NCBI GenBank assembly: GCA_018710805.1
Contig: DVJG01000199.1
Location: forward strand, 1-35,645
From: Candidatus Faecousia faecipullorum
GTDB lineage: Bacteria > Bacillota > Clostridia > Oscillospirales > Oscillospiraceae
Length of the DNA stretch: 35,645 nucleotides
Direction of reading: 5' to 3'
Shown here piece by piece: positions 16,378 to 23,972 of the stretch (position 1 is the first letter of the stretch; every line of letters begins with the position of its first letter). The notes beneath the pieces were generated by a model. The model was not told the DNA's origin. It worked only from the letters and a program-made list of their open reading frames with translations, and ran no database searches. The position numbers were made by a program, and so were the translations under genes.

Positions 16378-16527
16378 TTTGATTAACAATATTCTTGCTG
16401 TGATATTCTCGTTTTTTAGCAGTCTATACAATTTGGGGAAATACTTTTCGTGCAATATAACCGCAGCAAAACGCACACGATTGAGATGGTTCCGTAGAAA
16501 AATGCCTTCTCTCCAATAATAGCAAAA

Positions 16528-16556
16528 GCCTCAACTCCATTTTCCGGGGTTGAGGC
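16528..16556 (-). terminator. Terminator of the DUF6462-TnpV-DUF6809 cassette
   Basis: An 11-bp stem with one wobble (GCCTCAACTCC with GGGGTTGAGGC) and 7-base loop lies 14 bases after the DUF6809 stop. The minus-strand tail TTTTGCTATTATT completes a rho-independent terminator. Confidence 0.85.
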
Positions 16557-16570
16557 ATTGCGTATATTGA

Positions 16571-16879
16571 TTATTCTACATTCTGTATTTCCTGTGCCAA
16601 TCGTACCCCTACCTGAATACCATGCATAAATCCATTCCGTTCATGATCCCGGCAGAGGGCGCAGACTGGATTGACAATCCAGTCCATTTCCCGTAGTGGC
16701 GTTCCGTTCAATTCCTGATACAGTTCTGCAAAATCTGCCTTTATTTGGTCATCGTACATCGGGTTGATATCACCGTATGCCTCATAGAGCAGCGACAGGG
16801 TGGATTTTCCATCTCCCAGATTTAGCTTACAGGATGCGACATAGCTTTCCAGTACACGGAGATATTCTTCCATCTTCAT
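16571..16879 (-). CDS. DUF6809 family small protein
   Basis: A 102-residue protein beginning MKMEEYLRVLESYV, with ALCRDHERNGFMHGIQVGVRLAQE near the C-terminus, which I recognise as DUF6809-like. It is predicted helical and soluble, and its function is unknown. The ATG at 16879 overlaps the TnpV stop as ATGA, which decides the start. It is the last gene of a four-gene coupled cassette and is followed by a terminator. DUF6809 proteins are frequent next to TnpV and DUF6462 genes in Clostridia mobile elements, so it is most likely an accessory element protein. Confidence 0.75.
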   Translation of the reverse strand: MKMEEYLRVLESYVASCKLNLGDGKSTLSLLYEAYGDINPMYDDQIKADFAELYQELNGTPLREMDWIVNPVCALCRDHERNGFMHGIQVGVRLAQEIQNVE

Positions 16880-17241
16880 ACAAATATCAGCTCCTCTCGG
16901 ATGATCTCCTCGGCTCTGGCGCAGATATTGTTCATGCGCTGCACCCATGCCATTGGGTCGTTGGCTTTCAGCGCTTCTGTGATCCCTTCGGTTGCTTTCA
17001 TCTGGTCGATCATCCGCTCCAGTCTATCCTGTGCCCGCTCATTCAGATCTGCCAGGTGTGTCCACAGCTTGCCGGACAGGAGCAGGCAGTTGTACTGAAT
17101 CGACTTGTGCTCCCTCAGATACTCCCGGTGCATCCGCCCCCACTTGCCGATGGGGCGTGTTTCTTCCGGCAGCACCAGATTCGGGATAAAGTAATCACCT
17201 GAGTGGATATATTCGAAGCAATATTCAACACCATCTTTCAT
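16876..17241 (-). CDS. TnpV family transposon-encoded protein
   Basis: A 121-residue protein beginning MKDGVEYCFEYIHSGDYFIPNL, with TRPIGKWGRMHREYL, LLSGKLWTHLADL and a C-terminal NNICARAEEIIREEL. These match TnpV, named from Tn4451-type mobilisable transposons of Clostridia. TnpV is not a transposase and its role is unresolved; an accessory part in excision or regulation has been considered. The ATG at 17241 overlaps the upstream DUF6462 stop by four bases (17238-17241); a GTG at 17253 would be too near the GGAAAG site. Its presence marks this segment as derived from a mobile element. Confidence 0.85.
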   Translation of the reverse strand: MKDGVEYCFEYIHSGDYFIPNLVLPEETRPIGKWGRMHREYLREHKSIQYNCLLLSGKLWTHLADLNERAQDRLERMIDQMKATEGITEALKANDPMAWVQRMNNICARAEEIIREELIFV

Positions 17242-17483
17242 TCCCGCACACACCTTTCCATACTGCGCTGTTCTCGCAGATATGCTTCAAAAATGCTTCT
17301 GCGAATCAGTACCTTTTTGCCGATCTTATAAACCGCTCCGGCTTCGTGCGCCATACGCGTGACAGGCTTGAGTCCCAGGCGGTAATAATCACACGCCATG
17401 TTGTATGTTACATATTCGTGGGTCATAAACTCCACATCTTCATCATCAATCTGGTCTGAAAACATCCATACATTTCCACTCAT
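17238..17483 (-). CDS. DUF6462 family protein, excisionase-like (copy 2)
   Basis: An 81-residue protein whose core EYVTYNMACDYYRLGLKPVTRMAHEAGAVYKIGKKVLIRRSIFEAYL resembles a winged-helix MerR/Xis-like fold. A TRMAHEAGA recognition-type helix is followed by the wing VYKIGKKVLI. It is clearly paralogous to the neighbouring gene: both have a (V/T)Y..A..(Y)...L pattern, then (D/E)AGA(V/I)Y(K/R) and an (R/N)R(S/D)IF(E/D)AYL end. The start overlaps the first DUF6462 gene (ATGA at 17480-17483). Proteins like this often act as recombination directionality factors or element regulators; that is inference here. Confidence 0.75.
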   Translation of the reverse strand: MSGNVWMFSDQIDDEDVEFMTHEYVTYNMACDYYRLGLKPVTRMAHEAGAVYKIGKKVLIRRSIFEAYLREQRSMERCVRE

Positions 17484-17746
17484 TCTTCATCGCCTCCATT
17501 TCTGTACTTGCTGGTAGCAGGCTCATGGAACCGCTCCAAGTAGGCGTCAAAAATATCTCTGTTGATCAAAACTGTACTGTCAAAGCGGTAAATCGCGCCA
17601 GCATCGCTGGCAAGCTCCAGCAGTTTTTTGTGAGACAGACTGTAAATCAGCTCTGCCTGTTGATAGCGGACATACTCTCTGCGCAGCTTCCGCAGCTGTA
17701 CCGGAACTTCCTTCATGCTTTTGATGGGTTCATAGTTGTCTTTCAT
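17480..17746 (-). CDS. DUF6462 family protein, excisionase-like (copy 1)
   Basis: An 88-residue protein, first of the coupled cassette, with core REYVRYQQAELIYSLSHKKLLELASDAGAIYRFDSTVLINRDIFDAYLERF. Like its downstream paralogue it looks like a small winged-helix DNA-binding protein of the DUF6462/excisionase-like group. The ATG is preceded by TAGGAGGATACCACA, an excellent ribosome-binding site, the only strong one in the cassette; the downstream genes rely on stop-start overlaps. Two different DUF6462 proteins from one transcript could form a heterodimer or act on two sites. No integrase gene is in the window, so a partner recombinase would have to lie elsewhere. Confidence 0.75.
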   Translation of the reverse strand: MKDNYEPIKSMKEVPVQLRKLRREYVRYQQAELIYSLSHKKLLELASDAGAIYRFDSTVLINRDIFDAYLERFHEPATSKYRNGGDEE

Positions 17747-17806
17747 TGTGGTATCCTCCTAAAATTGATTTGGGTGTGGACAGAAGTTGACCGCAGAACG
17801 AAAAAA

Positions 17807-17839
17807 GAGCACTTCTCAGAGTTACTCTAAGAAGTGCTC
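17807..17839 (-). terminator. Hairpin with T-run between lysS and the DUF6462 cassette
   Basis: GAGCACTTCT (17807-17816) pairs with 17830-17839, extended by an inner AGAG/CTCT. On the minus strand six Ts follow directly. It can end transcription from lysS or attenuate a leader transcript of the cassette; the first DUF6462 start lies 60 bases further on. Confidence 0.8.
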
Positions 17840-17916
17840 ATAGGTCGTGTTCAAACCTGACACCGTATTGCCTGAAATTCACAACGCTTCGTGTTGATGC
17901 GTTATTCTTTGGGAAT

Positions 17917-17938
17917 TTGCTGTCAAATTGCTGTCAAA
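17917..17938. repeat. Tandem 11-bp repeat beside lysS (possible attachment region)
   Basis: TTGCTGTCAAA occurs twice in direct succession (17917-17927 and 17928-17938). It lies between the lysS stop and the mobile cassette, in AT-rich sequence that also holds a dyad ATATAGTG/CACTATAT (17968-18001). The minus strand shows a short frame ending LTANSQRITHQHEAL, possibly a gene remnant. No other gene is seen in 17840-18013. Confidence 0.5.
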
Positions 17939-18013
17939 TGGAGGATGACACCGCAGGAAACCACATTATATAGTGAATTATTTTTCAAATCAGCACTATA
18001 TCTTGTGTTTTCT

Positions 18014-19516
18014 TTAGTCAAGGGGCTTCATCGTCGGGAACAGGAGCACGTCCCGGATGCTGGCGGAGTCCGTCAGCAGCATCACCAGACGGTCCACGCC
18101 GAAGCCCAGACCGCCCGTGGGAGGCAGACCGTACTCCAGAGCCGTGATGTAGTCGTAGTCCACCTGCGCCCGGCAGCTGGGGTCCAGGCTCTTGCGGTCG
18201 GCAACCTGCTTCTCGAAGCGGCCCTTCTGGTCAATGGGGTCGTTGAGCTCGGAGAAGGCGTTGCCGAACTCCGTGGCGTTGATGAAATACTCAAACCGCT
18301 CGGTCATGCCGGGGTCCCCGGGCTTCCGCTTGGCAAGGGGGGATACCTCCACGGGGTAGTCGTAGATGAAGGTGGGCTGAATAAGGTTCTCTTCCACAAA
18401 GGCATCGAAGAACTCCGCCAGAATGGCGCCCTTGGTGGGGATTTCCGGCAGCTCCACGTTCTTTTCCTTGGCAATGGCAATGGCCTCTTCGTCGGAGGAA
18501 ATGGCGGCGAAGTCCACGCCGGAATACTTCTTCACGGCCTCCACCATGGTCATGCGCTCCCAGTGGCCGAGGTCAATGTCCTTGCCCTGGTAGGTGATCT
18601 GCAGGGTGCCGCAGACATTCATGGCCACGGTCTTCATCATCTCTTCCACCAGGTCCATCATGCCCCGGAAATCGGTGTAGGCCTGATAGAGCTCAATGGA
18701 GGTAAATTCCGGGTTGTGGGTCTGGTCCATGCCCTCGTTGCGGAAAATGCGGCCCACTTCATAGACCCGGTCCATGCCGCCGACGATGAGGCGCTTGAGA
18801 TAGAGCTCCGTTTCAATGCGAAGCACCATGTCCAGGTCCAGGGTGTTGTGGTGGGTGTAGAAGGGCCGGGCCGAGGCGCCGATTTCAAAGGGGGTCAGAA
18901 TGGGGGTGTCCACTTCCAGGAAGCCCTTGCCGTCCAGGAAGCGGCGCAGCTCCCGGAGAATCATGCTGCGCTTGACAAAGGTGTCCTTCACCTCGGGGTT
19001 CACAATGAGGTCAACATAACGCTGACGGTAGCGGATTTCGGTATCCGTCAGGCCGTGGAACTTTTCGGGCAGAGGCAGCAGAGCCTTGGCAAGAAGGGTC
19101 AGCTCGCTGACCCGCACGGACAGCTCGCCGGTCTTGGTCCGGAAAACTTCGCCTGCACAGCCCACCACGTCACCGATGTCCAGCTTCTTGAAGGCGGCGT
19201 AGGCGTCGTCGCCCAGCTCGTCCCGCTTGACGAAAATCTGAATGTCACCCTTGCCGTCCCGCAGATGGGCAAAGCTGGCCTTGCCCATAATGCGCTTGGA
19301 CATCATGCGGCCTGCCAGATGGACGGTGACGCCGGAATTTTCCTCGGCGGCAAGGTCTGCGAATTTCTCCTTCAGCTCCGTGGAGTAGATGTCCACGGGG
19401 TACTTGGTAATGGTAAAGGGGTCGTTTCCGGAGGAAACAAGGTCCGCCAGCTTCTCACGGCGGACCTTCAGCTGGTCGCCGAGAGGCATTTCGGCCTGGG
19501 GAGTGAATTTTGCCAT
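18014..19516 (-). CDS. lysS: Lysyl-tRNA synthetase, class II
   Basis: A 500-residue enzyme that charges tRNA-Lys with lysine using ATP. The N-terminal OB-fold anticodon-binding domain spans about residues 45-150 (VHLAGRMMSKRIMGKASF). The catalytic domain follows: motif 1 around FLDGKGFLEVDTPIL, then SARPFYTHHN, motif 2 GRIFRNEGMDQTHNPEF, and motif 3 GLGFGVDRLVMLLTD near the C-terminus. The length equals the family norm. It starts three bases after greA, with GAGGG inside the end of greA as ribosome-binding site, so greA-lysS form an operon. On its 3' side lies the mobile-type cassette. Confidence 0.96.
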   Translation of the reverse strand: MAKFTPQAEMPLGDQLKVRREKLADLVSSGNDPFTITKYPVDIYSTELKEKFADLAAEENSGVTVHLAGRMMSKRIMGKASFAHLRDGKGDIQIFVKRDELGDDAYAAFKKLDIGDVVGCAGEVFRTKTGELSVRVSELTLLAKALLPLPEKFHGLTDTEIRYRQRYVDLIVNPEVKDTFVKRSMILRELRRFLDGKGFLEVDTPILTPFEIGASARPFYTHHNTLDLDMVLRIETELYLKRLIVGGMDRVYEVGRIFRNEGMDQTHNPEFTSIELYQAYTDFRGMMDLVEEMMKTVAMNVCGTLQITYQGKDIDLGHWERMTMVEAVKKYSGVDFAAISSDEEAIAIAKEKNVELPEIPTKGAILAEFFDAFVEENLIQPTFIYDYPVEVSPLAKRKPGDPGMTERFEYFINATEFGNAFSELNDPIDQKGRFEKQVADRKSLDPSCRAQVDYDYITALEYGLPPTGGLGFGVDRLVMLLTDSASIRDVLLFPTMKPLD

Positions 19517-19519
19517 AGC

Positions 19520-19996
19520 TTAGCCCTCACGAGAGACGGAGATGACCTTCATGGTGTAGGAGCCGTTGGGGGCGTTGACCGTAAAGATCTCGCCGGCGGC
19601 CTTGCCCACCACGCTCCGGCCGAAGGGGGAGTCGTCGGAGAGCTTGCCTTCCATGGGGTTGGCCTCCTGGGAGCCGGTGATGCGGTAATCGGTGCGGTTG
19701 CCCTTCTCGTCCTCCACGGTCACGGTGCAGCCCAGGCCCACACGGCCGGAGGCCTCGTTCTCGTCCTCGATGATGACGGCGTGGAAGAGGATGTCTTCAA
19801 TCTCGGCAATGCGGCCGTAGAGCTTGGCCTGCTCGTTTTTGGCGGCATCGTACTCGGAGTTTTCGGATAAGTCGCCGTAGGACCGGGCCTCGGCGATCAT
19901 GGCGGCAACCTCACGCTCCCGGGTGGTTTTCAGGTAGTTGAGTTCCTTTTCCAGGTCCGCCAGGCGGAGGCTTGTGATTTTATATTCCTTAGCCAT
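19520..19996 (-). CDS. greA: Transcription elongation factor GreA
   Basis: A 158-residue protein that rescues backtracked RNA polymerase by stimulating transcript cleavage. The N-terminal antiparallel coiled coil (residues about 1-75) carries the acidic tip segment ARSYGDLSENSEYDAAKNEQ. The C-terminal FKBP-like domain ends with SPFGRSVVGKAAGEIFTV and the usual YTMKVISV. The ATG at 19996 (MAKEYKIT) has AAAGGA nine bases upstream; an in-frame TTG at 20002 is less likely. It is cotranscribed with lysS, a common order in Firmicutes, from a strong promoter about 45 bases upstream. Confidence 0.96.
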   Translation of the reverse strand: MAKEYKITSLRLADLEKELNYLKTTREREVAAMIAEARSYGDLSENSEYDAAKNEQAKLYGRIAEIEDILFHAVIIEDENEASGRVGLGCTVTVEDEKGNRTDYRITGSQEANPMEGKLSDDSPFGRSVVGKAAGEIFTVNAPNGSYTMKVISVSREG

Positions 19997-20040
19997 ATTC
20001 AAATATCCTTTCTAAGATAAAAATGTTCATAGCTTTTCAT

Positions 20041-20069
20041 ATTATAGTGGAATTATCCCCTATAGTCAA
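20041..20069 (-). promoter_or_regulatory. Sigma-A promoter of greA-lysS
   Basis: TTGACT (20069-20064), a 17-base spacer and a perfect TATAAT (20046-20041) are on the minus strand, about 45 bases before the greA ATG. Confidence 0.85.
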
Positions 20070-20095
20070 GGATATTTTGCCAATTTTCAGAAAAA

Positions 20096-20122
20096 GAGCC
20101 CCGCCGAAAACGGCGGGGGCTC
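20096..20122 (-). terminator. Terminator of the lipid kinase-NUDIX operon
   Basis: GAGCCCCGCCG (20096-20106) pairs with CGGCGGGGGCTC (20111-20122) with one bulged G and loop AAAA. TTTTTCTG follows on the minus strand. It starts 4 bases after the NUDIX stop. Confidence 0.9.
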
Positions 20123-20125
20123 CGG

Positions 20126-20593
20126 TCAGCGGATTTTCTTTCCGTTAAGAATGGCTTCTGTCAGGGTATCCCCCTGATAGCGGAGGGTCAGCAGGAAAAA
20201 GGGCGCGTCCTGCCACATAAGGTCCAGGAAAATCTCGTCCCCTTCCCACTTGGGAAGCTGGTTCAGAAACTCCCGGCTGACCCATTGCAGGTCCCCTTCG
20301 CTGCATTCCTTCAACGCACCTTCAAAGCCGTCGGCGGTGAAGAGATACATATATTCCCCTTCGTACTGGTCCGAGAGAAAGGTCACCACGCCGTGACAGC
20401 GCCAGGAGGTGAGGGTCAGCCCTGTCTCCTCCTTCGCTTCCCGCAGGAGACACTCATCGGGGCTTTCCTCGCCTTCAAACTTGCCGCCGATGCCAATCCA
20501 CTTGTCTTTGTTCAGGTCTTTCTTTTTCTTCACCCGGTGGAGCATCAGAACCTCATCGCCCCGGGTGACATAACATAGGGTTGTGTTAAGCAT
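20126..20593 (-). CDS. NUDIX hydrolase (MutT-like)
   Basis: A 155-residue pyrophosphohydrolase with a complete NUDIX box at about residues 38-60: GKFEGEESPDECLLREAKEETGL contains the GX5EX7REUXEEXGU pattern. The N-terminal LCYVTRGDEVLMLHRVKKKKD resembles 8-oxo-dGTP diphosphatases (MutT/YtkD-like). A sanitising role on oxidised nucleotides is likely but the substrate is not certain. Its start overlaps the end of the lipid kinase gene by 8 bases and has GGAGG seven bases upstream. It is followed directly by a strong terminator. Confidence 0.9.
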   Translation of the reverse strand: MLNTTLCYVTRGDEVLMLHRVKKKKDLNKDKWIGIGGKFEGEESPDECLLREAKEETGLTLTSWRCHGVVTFLSDQYEGEYMYLFTADGFEGALKECSEGDLQWVSREFLNQLPKWEGDEIFLDLMWQDAPFFLLTLRYQGDTLTEAILNGKKIR

Positions 20594-21482
20594 TGGCTTT
20601 CCTCCGTATCAGGGAGATGGCAAGGTGCAGGTTTTCCACCTCCACCTCGGCGTGGCCGTCCTCCCGCTCGCCGTCCAGGGTCCAGGGCATTTCCGGATTT
20701 GCAAAGATTTTCACATGGCGGGCACTGCGGAAGGTAATCATTTCGCAGTTGTACTCCTGGCTCTGGACCGCCTGAATGCACTCGGTGATCTCCCCCAGGT
20801 TCTGAGGGCCCCGGACCAGAATCACTTCAAAAAGGCCGTCGCCCAGGTCCACCTGCCTGGGGTCCAGGCTTACGATGCCGCCAATGGAGGTGGAGTTGCA
20901 GATGGCGCCGAAGAGGAAGTCGTCCTCCACCACCTGGCCGTCGATCTCCATGCGGATATGCTCTTTTCGGATCTGGGACAGCTCCGAAATGCCTCCCAGG
21001 ACGTAAGCCGTGTGGCCCAGAGCGTTTTTGACATTCTGGGGCACCACATAGCTGGACCGGGTAAAGGCCCCGAAGGAGGCCACATAGGAAAAGTAGCGGT
21101 CCCCGAATTTTCCCACGTCCAGCTCCTCGGGCTCTCCCTGGATGATGTCCATGGCGGCCTGCATGATATTGGTGGAAAGCCCCAGGCTGGATGCAAAATC
21201 GTTGGTGGTTCCGGCGGGGATATAGCCGATGGGGGTTTTGACCCCGGAGCGGAGAATGCCTGTAATGGTCTCGTTGAGGGTGCCGTCGCCGCCTGCACAG
21301 ACCACCAGGTCCACATCCTTGGAAAGACGTTCAGCGGCGGAGGCGGCATCTCCCGAAGCCGTGGTCATATGGGTGATGATCTCATAGCCTGCCTTGGAAA
21401 ATTCCAGCAGAATGTCCGCCAGATGGCGGTTGACTTTCTTCTGGCCCGCGAAAGGATTCATGATAAAAAGCATTTTTTTCAT
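20586..21482 (-). CDS. Diacylglycerol/lipid kinase family protein (YegS/DgkB-like)
   Basis: A 298-residue soluble lipid kinase of the DAGK catalytic family. The nucleotide-binding motifs are clear: MNPFAGQKK at the N-terminus, AGGDGTLNETI (about residue 63) and IPAGTTNDFASSLG (about 88). The C-terminal beta domain carries DGLFEVILVRGP and a closing WTLDGE. Relatives phosphorylate diacylglycerol or similar lipids in membrane turnover. The ATG has GGGAGG eight bases upstream. It is the first gene of a two-gene operon with the NUDIX hydrolase. The substrate is not defined by the sequence. Confidence 0.9.
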   Translation of the reverse strand: MKKMLFIMNPFAGQKKVNRHLADILLEFSKAGYEIITHMTTASGDAASAAERLSKDVDLVVCAGGDGTLNETITGILRSGVKTPIGYIPAGTTNDFASSLGLSTNIMQAAMDIIQGEPEELDVGKFGDRYFSYVASFGAFTRSSYVVPQNVKNALGHTAYVLGGISELSQIRKEHIRMEIDGQVVEDDFLFGAICNSTSIGGIVSLDPRQVDLGDGLFEVILVRGPQNLGEITECIQAVQSQEYNCEMITFRSARHVKIFANPEMPWTLDGEREDGHAEVEVENLHLAISLIRRKANA

Positions 21483-21530
21483 AGCTGCCGCCTCCCGGCC
21501 AAGTTTCCATAATTGCGTTAACCTAATTTC

Positions 21531-21558
21531 ATTATAACATCCCCCGGGGAATCCGCAA
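21531..21558 (-). promoter_or_regulatory. Possible promoter of the lipid kinase operon
   Basis: A TATAAT box (21536-21531) on the minus strand has a poor -35 (TTGCGG, 21558-21553) 16 bases upstream. A 7-bp GC-rich stem (CCGGGGA 21544-21550 with TCCCCGG 21565-21571) overlaps it and may end the operon upstream. Confidence 0.45.
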
Positions 21559-21610
21559 GGGAAATCCCCGGAGGGCCTTCAAAAGTTTACCGAATTTTTA
21601 CAATTGGGGT

Positions 21611-21895
21611 TCACCGGAATCCATAACCGGCCTCCAGAAGCCGGGTAAGAGCCTCGTCGGCCTCTTCATCGGAAAAAAGGGCGGTGAAGCGCTTGTCCAC
21701 GGCCAGGGCTTCCAGGCTCAGGTCCAGCCGGCCCATTCCCAGCAGCGCCGTGAAGCCGTCGCTGAGGCGGTGGCCTGTGAGGCAGCGGTGGGCGGCCTTC
21801 ATGGCCTCCGCCGCCGATACGGGCCGCTGACGGACCCCCAATTTTTCCGCCTCAGCCCGGGCCTTTTCCCAGGCGGCAATGAATTTTTCTTCCAT
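21611..21895 (-). CDS. Small hypothetical protein, last gene of the MoxR operon
   Basis: A 94-residue protein of no family I recognise. It is helical and rich in Ala, Glu and Leu (FIAAWEKARAEAEKL, MKAAHRCLTGHRLSDGF, DEEADEALTRLLEAGY), with no signal peptide or membrane segment. The ATG has AAAGGA seven bases upstream and lies 16 bases after the transglutaminase gene, so it is probably cotranscribed. Its codon use matches the neighbours. It is likely a real, soluble protein, but no function can be given. Confidence 0.65.
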   Translation of the reverse strand: MEEKFIAAWEKARAEAEKLGVRQRPVSAAEAMKAAHRCLTGHRLSDGFTALLGMGRLDLSLEALAVDKRFTALFSDEEADEALTRLLEAGYGFR

Positions 21896-21911
21896 AGTAT
21901 TCCTTTCTCCC

Positions 21912-23972
21912 CTAGGGGACGGCGAAAACGTATCGATAGATCAGCCGCAGGTACCAGGGCTTTTCTTCCAGGGCCTGCTTTTCCTCCCGGAGAAAACGGA
22001 AGAACGCTTCCAGTTCTTCCGGGGTCAGGGTGTGCTGGCTGAATTTTGCCTTGTTTGCCAGCGCTTCCAGGTCTTTCGGCGGCCGCTTTCTCTGGATTTT
22101 GCAGAGAAGTTCCGTTTCCCGCCAGCAGGCCAGAGCCTGGGCGTTGTTTCCGCCCCGGGGACCCCGGCCCAGGAAAATCCGAAGCCGCCGCTGGCCTTCC
22201 AGGGCTCCCAGAGCCAGGGCCAGGAGCAGAATCCCTTTCAGCGCCGAAAGAAGCCCGGTTTTGGGGGCGGCGTCCTCCGGAGGCGGCGCGGTGCCGGGGA
22301 CGGTGGTTTCCATGGTGGTGGCTTCCGGCCCGGTTGTGGCAGCGGCAGAGGGCTCCGTTACCGCTTCCGTGTCGCTGGGAGCGGTTTCGGGCTGGAGTTC
22401 CGGTTCTTGAATCGGGTCCGGCAGGCCGCTGGCGGGGGTGGCCTCCAAAATCAGCCAGGCATCCAGGCCGGGGTCATAGTATTCTGCCCATGCGTGGGCG
22501 TTCTCCCCGGTGACGGTGACCTGCTCCTGGGCGGGAGCCGTGACCATGTAGCCCGTGACGTACCGGGCTGGGACCCCGGCGGCCCGCAGGAGCACCACCG
22601 CCGCCGTGGCAAAGTGGACGCAGTAGCCCCGGTCGGATTCCCGGAGAAACCACAGGGCAAAATCCGTTTCTTCCCGGGGCATGGGCCCTGTATCCCGGTC
22701 GTAAACCGCGCTTTCCCGGACAAAGTCGCCTACAGTCCGGGCAATTTCCCCGGTGGTGCCCTGCAAATTCCGGTTTTTCAGCAGTTCCAGGCACTGCTGC
22801 CTGGTCTCCGGAGGCAGGGAAAGATAAGCCTCCTGCCCGCTTGCCGGCGGTGCGGAACGGGCCTGCCAATCCCCCGGAAGACCCATCCGGGGATAGGTGC
22901 AGACCTTTGCCAGACGGCTGTTGTCGATTTTTCCGCCGATCAGGCTCAGACCGCCCTGGGGGTAGTAGGGAAGATAGAGGATTTCACAGGTTTCTCTGGT
23001 TTTCAGGGTGACCTTTCCCAAATCCACCCCGTCAAAGCGGAAGGTCTCCACCCGCTTCGGGGAGGCGGTCCAGCCCAGGCCGTCGTAAATGTCGTAGTCC
23101 TGGCCCCGGAGATAGAGGGTGCCCCCCAGGTCGGCGAAGACGTCCATTTTTGGGGCTGTGGAGGGGTGCCAGCCCTTCAGGGCCGTCAGGTCTACGGACT
23201 CCTTTTTTCCGGCGGAGTCCATGAGCTGGGAAAAATCCATCTGGGGCGTATCCCGGGGCACGGACTGAAACCAGCTGAGAATGTGCTGACGCAGAGGCTC
23301 CGCTTGGTTTACATAAGTACTCTCCGGCATGGCGAGAAACAGCCCGCCCAGGGCCAAGGCCACGGGAAGCGCCGCCAGGGCCGTGAGAAGGTTTCCCTGG
23401 CGCACATTTTCACGGCGGACCCGGCCTGTGAGAAGAAAGAGAATGTCCGCCAGGAACAGGGTGTACAGGCTCTGCCAGGCGGGCACCGTGTCCGTAATCA
23501 CAAAGCAGGGCAGCAGCGGCATCAGGGAATATCCCAGGATAAAGGCCGAGGTCTCTCCCCGGCACACGGTCCAGGTCCCTGCCAGCACCAGCAGCGCTCC
23601 CGTGACCATGACAGGCAAATCCACGCTCCCCGTCTGGGGCACGCCGAAATCCAGGAAGCCCCAGTGGTAAACGTTGTCATAGACCCGGCTCACAATCTCC
23701 AGGAGACGAAGAAGCTGTTCCTGGAGCTGGCCTTGCCGCCAGAGGTACCCGGCCCCCAGGGCCAGGGCCCCGGACACCAGCCACCCGCCGCCGGAAAAGG
23801 AGAAGGCGGCGGCGGAGCAAAGGGCAATCAGCGCCCAAATGGCGGCCATTCTGGGAAAGCCGTCCAGAGGAAGGTCAAACCCCGTGAGGAAAGCTCCCAG
23901 GCTTCCTGCGGCTGCAAGACAGGCAAGCGCTGCCCCTGCCGCCGCCGAAACAAGTTTTTCGCTAGCTTTCAT
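21912..23972 (-). CDS. Membrane transglutaminase-like protein (TgpA-like)
   Basis: A 686-residue membrane protein. Residues 1-200 hold several hydrophobic helices; an extracytoplasmic region follows with a transglutaminase-like core. The triad can be placed at Cys in DRGYCVHFATAA, His in ENAHAWAEYY and Asp in YDPGLDAWLILEATP. A Pro/Thr/Glu-rich linker, a further membrane helix (LLSALKGILLLALAL) and a cytoplasmic tail close the protein. The ATG at 23972 is favoured by GGAGG eight bases upstream. MoxR, DUF58 and TgpA genes typically occur together; the trio is thought to process or mature cell-surface proteins, though the substrate is unknown. Confidence 0.88.
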   Translation of the reverse strand: MKASEKLVSAAAGAALACLAAAGSLGAFLTGFDLPLDGFPRMAAIWALIALCSAAAFSFSGGGWLVSGALALGAGYLWRQGQLQEQLLRLLEIVSRVYDNVYHWGFLDFGVPQTGSVDLPVMVTGALLVLAGTWTVCRGETSAFILGYSLMPLLPCFVITDTVPAWQSLYTLFLADILFLLTGRVRRENVRQGNLLTALAALPVALALGGLFLAMPESTYVNQAEPLRQHILSWFQSVPRDTPQMDFSQLMDSAGKKESVDLTALKGWHPSTAPKMDVFADLGGTLYLRGQDYDIYDGLGWTASPKRVETFRFDGVDLGKVTLKTRETCEILYLPYYPQGGLSLIGGKIDNSRLAKVCTYPRMGLPGDWQARSAPPASGQEAYLSLPPETRQQCLELLKNRNLQGTTGEIARTVGDFVRESAVYDRDTGPMPREETDFALWFLRESDRGYCVHFATAAVVLLRAAGVPARYVTGYMVTAPAQEQVTVTGENAHAWAEYYDPGLDAWLILEATPASGLPDPIQEPELQPETAPSDTEAVTEPSAAATTGPEATTMETTVPGTAPPPEDAAPKTGLLSALKGILLLALALGALEGQRRLRIFLGRGPRGGNNAQALACWRETELLCKIQRKRPPKDLEALANKAKFSQHTLTPEELEAFFRFLREEKQALEEKPWYLRLIYRYVFAVP

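Noticed and set aside
17891..19870. A 659-codon open frame on the plus strand opposite lysS and greA
   Set aside because: Gly/Val/His-rich composition is typical of the antisense of a GC-rich gene, there is no family motif, and the minus strand holds clear lysS and greA.
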